In this document: in pieces, positions 62,277 to 64,000 of the stretch | Numbering within the stretch: the first letter of the stretch is position 1 | How the letters are laid out: the number at the start of each line of letters is the position of its first letter | From: Bacillus sp. AZ43 | GTDB taxonomy: Bacteria > Actinomycetota > Actinomycetes > Mycobacteriales > Geodermatophilaceae | Assembly: GCA_004570425.1 (NCBI GenBank) | Contig: SPQJ01000006.1 | Location: forward strand, 84,880-148,879 | Direction: 5' to 3' | Length of the DNA: 64,000 nucleotides | The notes under the pieces: model-generated | Told to the model about the DNA's origin: nothing | Databases searched by the model: none | What the model saw: the letters and a program-made list of their open reading frames with translations, nothing else | Made by a program: the position numbers and the translations under genes

Positions 62277-62979
62277 CGATCTCACCGCAGGGTAGGGGCC
62301 GGTCCCCGAAGATCGCGGTTCCGACACGCACGAGCGTCGCGCCCGCCGCGATCGCCTCCTCCAGGTCACCGCTCATGCCGGCGGACAGCTCCGCCGCCCC
62401 GGGGTGGTCGCCGCGGACCCGCTCGGCCAGCGCGGCGAGCCGGTCGAAGGCCGGACGCGGCTCCTCGCCGCGCGGCGCCACCGCCATGAGCCCCCGCAGC
62501 CGCAGCCCCGGCAGCGCGGCCACGGCGTCGGCCAGGGCCGGCACCTCCTGCGGGTCGGCTCCCCCGCGCGCGCCCAGCTCGCCCTCGGGCCCGCCGAGGT
62601 CGACCTGCAGCAGCACGTCGACCGGCCGGCCCTGCCCCTCCCCCGCCCGGCTCAGCGTCTCGGCGAGGGAGAGCCGGTCCACGGAGTGGACGACCGCGCC
62701 CAGGCGGGCGACGGCGGCGGCCTTGTTGCGCTGCAGCTGGCCGATGAAGTGCCAGCGCACGGGCTGCTCCCCGACGGCCGCCGCCTTGGCGAGCAGCTCC
62801 TGCACCCGGTTCTCGCCGAAGTCGCGGTGCCCGGACGCGGCGAGGGCCCGCACGTCGTCGGCGGGCCAGGTCTTGCTGACGGCGATCAGGGTGACGGCCG
62901 CCGGGTCCCGGCCCGCGGCGCGGGCGGCCGCGTCGATCCGTTCGCGCACCGCGCGGAGGTTCTGCTCGAGCCCGGCCAT
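62245..62979 (-). CDS. YggS family PLP homeostasis protein
   Basis: PLP-binding alanine-racemase-N fold protein (YggS/PROSC/YlmE) that buffers pyridoxal phosphate. The 244-residue protein has Lys36 in [11 protein letters not shown] binding PLP, then [47 protein letters not shown] and [12 protein letters not shown] His/Gln tail ([10 protein letters not shown]) is coded by short repeats. GAGAAT lies 6 nt before the ATG; a distant GGAG overlaps it. Confidence 0.94.
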   Translation of the reverse strand: MAGLEQNLRAVRERIDAAARAAGRDPAAVTLIAVSKTWPADDVRALAASGHRDFGENRVQELLAKAAAVGEQPVRWHFIGQLQRNKAAAVARLGAVVHSVDRLSLAETLSRAGEGQGRPVDVLLQVDLGGPEGELGARGGADPQEVPALADAVAALPGLRLRGLMAVAPRGEEPRPAFDRLAALAERVRGDHPGAAELSAGMSGDLEEAIAAGATLVRVGTAIFGDRPLPCGEIGQHQPRESHQ

Positions 62980-63053
62980 CCGTGCATTCTCCACCGGCCC
63001 CGTCCCGAGGCTCGCCCCGAGCCTGCGAGGGGCGAGGAGGAGGGGTCCTCTTC

Positions 63054-63785
63054 CTACGACAGCCAGACGAGGCCCGCGTGCCGGCCGGTGACGCCGTCCC
63101 GCCGGTGGGAGAACAGGCGGGGATCCTCGACGGTGCAGCGAGCGTCGGTGACCACCTCGGTCACCCCGGCACGGTGCAGGCTCTCGGCCAGGCCCGCGCG
63201 CAGGTCCAGCCCGGTGGTCCCCCGCCGGGTCCGGACGGCGGCGGCGGGCGCGACCGCGGCCACCTCGGCCTGCATGGCGGCGGGCACCTCGTAGCACGCA
63301 CCGCACACGGCCGGGCCGAGCAGCGCCGTCACGTGCCGTGCGCGGGCCCCCAGGCTCGCCATGGCCGACAACGCGCGCGGCAGGACGCCGCGCCGGACAC
63401 CCTCGCGGCCCGCGTGCACGGCCGCGACGACGCCCGCCACGGGATCGGTGAGCAGCACCGGCACGCAGTCGGCGGCCAGGACCGCCAGGACCAGCCCCGG
63501 CGTCGCGGTCACGAGCGCGTCGGTGTCGGGCACCGGCCCGTCCTGCGGCCCGTCCACGACGGCGACGCCGGTGCCGTGCACCTGCGACATCCACACCATG
63601 TGGTCCCCGGCGACCCCGAGCTCGCGGGCCACCCGGGCGCGGTTCGCCGCGACCGCCGCGGGGTCGTCGCCGACGTGGTCACCGAGGTTGAACGAGTCGT
63701 ACGGCGACACGGAGCGGCCGCCCCGCCGATCGGTGACGACCCTGCGGGGTCGTACCGACGACGGGGCGGCCGGAGTGGTGCTCAT
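63054..63785 (-). CDS. pgeF: Peptidoglycan editing factor PgeF (YfiH/laccase-domain family)
   Basis: Cytoplasmic multicopper-fold protein; the E. coli homologue removes wrongly added serine from UDP-MurNAc-peptides, and others act as purine nucleoside phosphorylases. The 243-residue protein has the metal ligands His70 (QVHGTG), Cys107 (AADCVPV) and His124 (AVHAGREG), and the late CGACYEVP and SHRRDG. It lies between ftsZ and yggS, the standard location (ylmD). ATG start; a TAAGGT box lies 8 nt upstream. Confidence 0.93.
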   Translation of the reverse strand: MSTTPAAPSSVRPRRVVTDRRGGRSVSPYDSFNLGDHVGDDPAAVAANRARVARELGVAGDHMVWMSQVHGTGVAVVDGPQDGPVPDTDALVTATPGLVLAVLAADCVPVLLTDPVAGVVAAVHAGREGVRRGVLPRALSAMASLGARARHVTALLGPAVCGACYEVPAAMQAEVAAVAPAAAVRTRRGTTGLDLRAGLAESLHRAGVTEVVTDARCTVEDPRLFSHRRDGVTGRHAGLVWLS

Positions 63786-63805
63786 CCAGGACGACCTTAC
63801 GGCCG

Positions 63806-64000
63806 TCAGCCCTTGAGGAACTCCGGGATGTCGAGCTCCTCCTCGAAGTCCTCGTTCGACAGCGGGCGCCGTCCCGCGACCGGCCCGGGGATCGGCGGCA
63901 GCGGCGGCACGGTGATCCCCCCGCCGGCGGCGGCCGCACCCGGCCGGGAGGCCGGAGCGGACGACGACGGCGCGGGCGTGGCGGCCGGCGCGGGGGCCGG
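63806..64000 (-). CDS. ftsZ: Cell division protein FtsZ, C-terminal end (partial)
   Basis: Only the last 64 codons are inside the window. They encode a Pro/Ala/Ser-rich linker (PAPAPAATPAPSSSAPA), then the conserved C-terminal peptide EEELDIPEFLKG that binds SepF and other membrane tethers, and a TGA at 63806-63808. The gene continues past the right edge. The tubulin-like domain is not visible, so the call rests on this tail and on gene order (ftsZ-pgeF-yggS-sepF-yggT-divIVA). 20 bp before pgeF. Confidence 0.88.
   Translation of the reverse strand, partial: PAPAPAATPAPSSSAPASRPGAAAAGGGITVPPLPPIPGPVAGRRPLSNEDFEEELDIPEFLKG

Overview
The window is a very GC-rich, gene-dense chromosome segment from an actinobacterium. 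Third codon positions are almost always G or C, GTG starts are about as common as ATG, and stop/start overlaps (ATGA or GTGA) link many genes. The gene order is the actinobacterial core order that runs from the division cluster to the histidine and tryptophan genes. I infer a Geodermatophilaceae-like organism (Blastococcus/Geodermatophilus/Modestobacter type), but a genus cannot be proven from the sequence alone.

Layout, left to right. 0-14 kb: an aromatic amino acid decarboxylase converges on a minus-strand block of tesB, pyk, gltD, gltB, lgt, trpA, trpB and trpC. 14-17 kb: trpE with a Trp-associated membrane gene, and hisI. 17-25 kb: an FAD dehydrogenase, four small membrane proteins and a two-gene ABC exporter. 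25-36 kb: the histidine genes (hisF, ridA, priA, hisH, a 57-residue membrane protein, hisB, hisC, hisD), interrupted by a nitroreductase/SDR pair, an M28 peptidase and a decayed nucleotidyltransferase gene. 36-44 kb: a LON-domain protein, dnaE, a GNAT enzyme, a CPBP protease, an RluA-type pseudouridine synthase and lspA. 44-60 kb: an LpqY-SugABC-type trehalose importer, a DUF4032 protein, a K+/H+ antiporter, ileS and an AglEFG/K-type alpha-glucoside importer. 60-64 kb: divIVA, yggT, sepF, yggS, pgeF and the end of ftsZ.

How the genes work together. The trp genes present are E, M, C, B and A; trpD, trpG and trpF are absent. The HisA-type isomerase carries the Arg and Trp of bifunctional PriA, so one enzyme probably serves both the His and Trp pathways. 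gltBD supplies glutamate; Lgt and LspA mature lipoproteins, including the two sugar-binding lipoproteins here. The division block (FtsZ, SepF, YggT, DivIVA, PgeF) is intact at the right edge.

The most useful observations beyond routine annotation are these: a pseudogene and a very small membrane gene hidden in the his cluster; a 13-codon ORF with an ideal ribosome binding site coupled to trpC; a consistent TAnnnT-6/7 nt-RTG signature of leaderless genes, in three cases with the upstream TAG stop codon forming the start of the -10 box; an asymmetric heterodimeric ABC exporter with one degenerate ATP site; and strong hairpins inside the agl operon. I found no CRISPR array, tRNA, rRNA, insertion sequence or phage gene.
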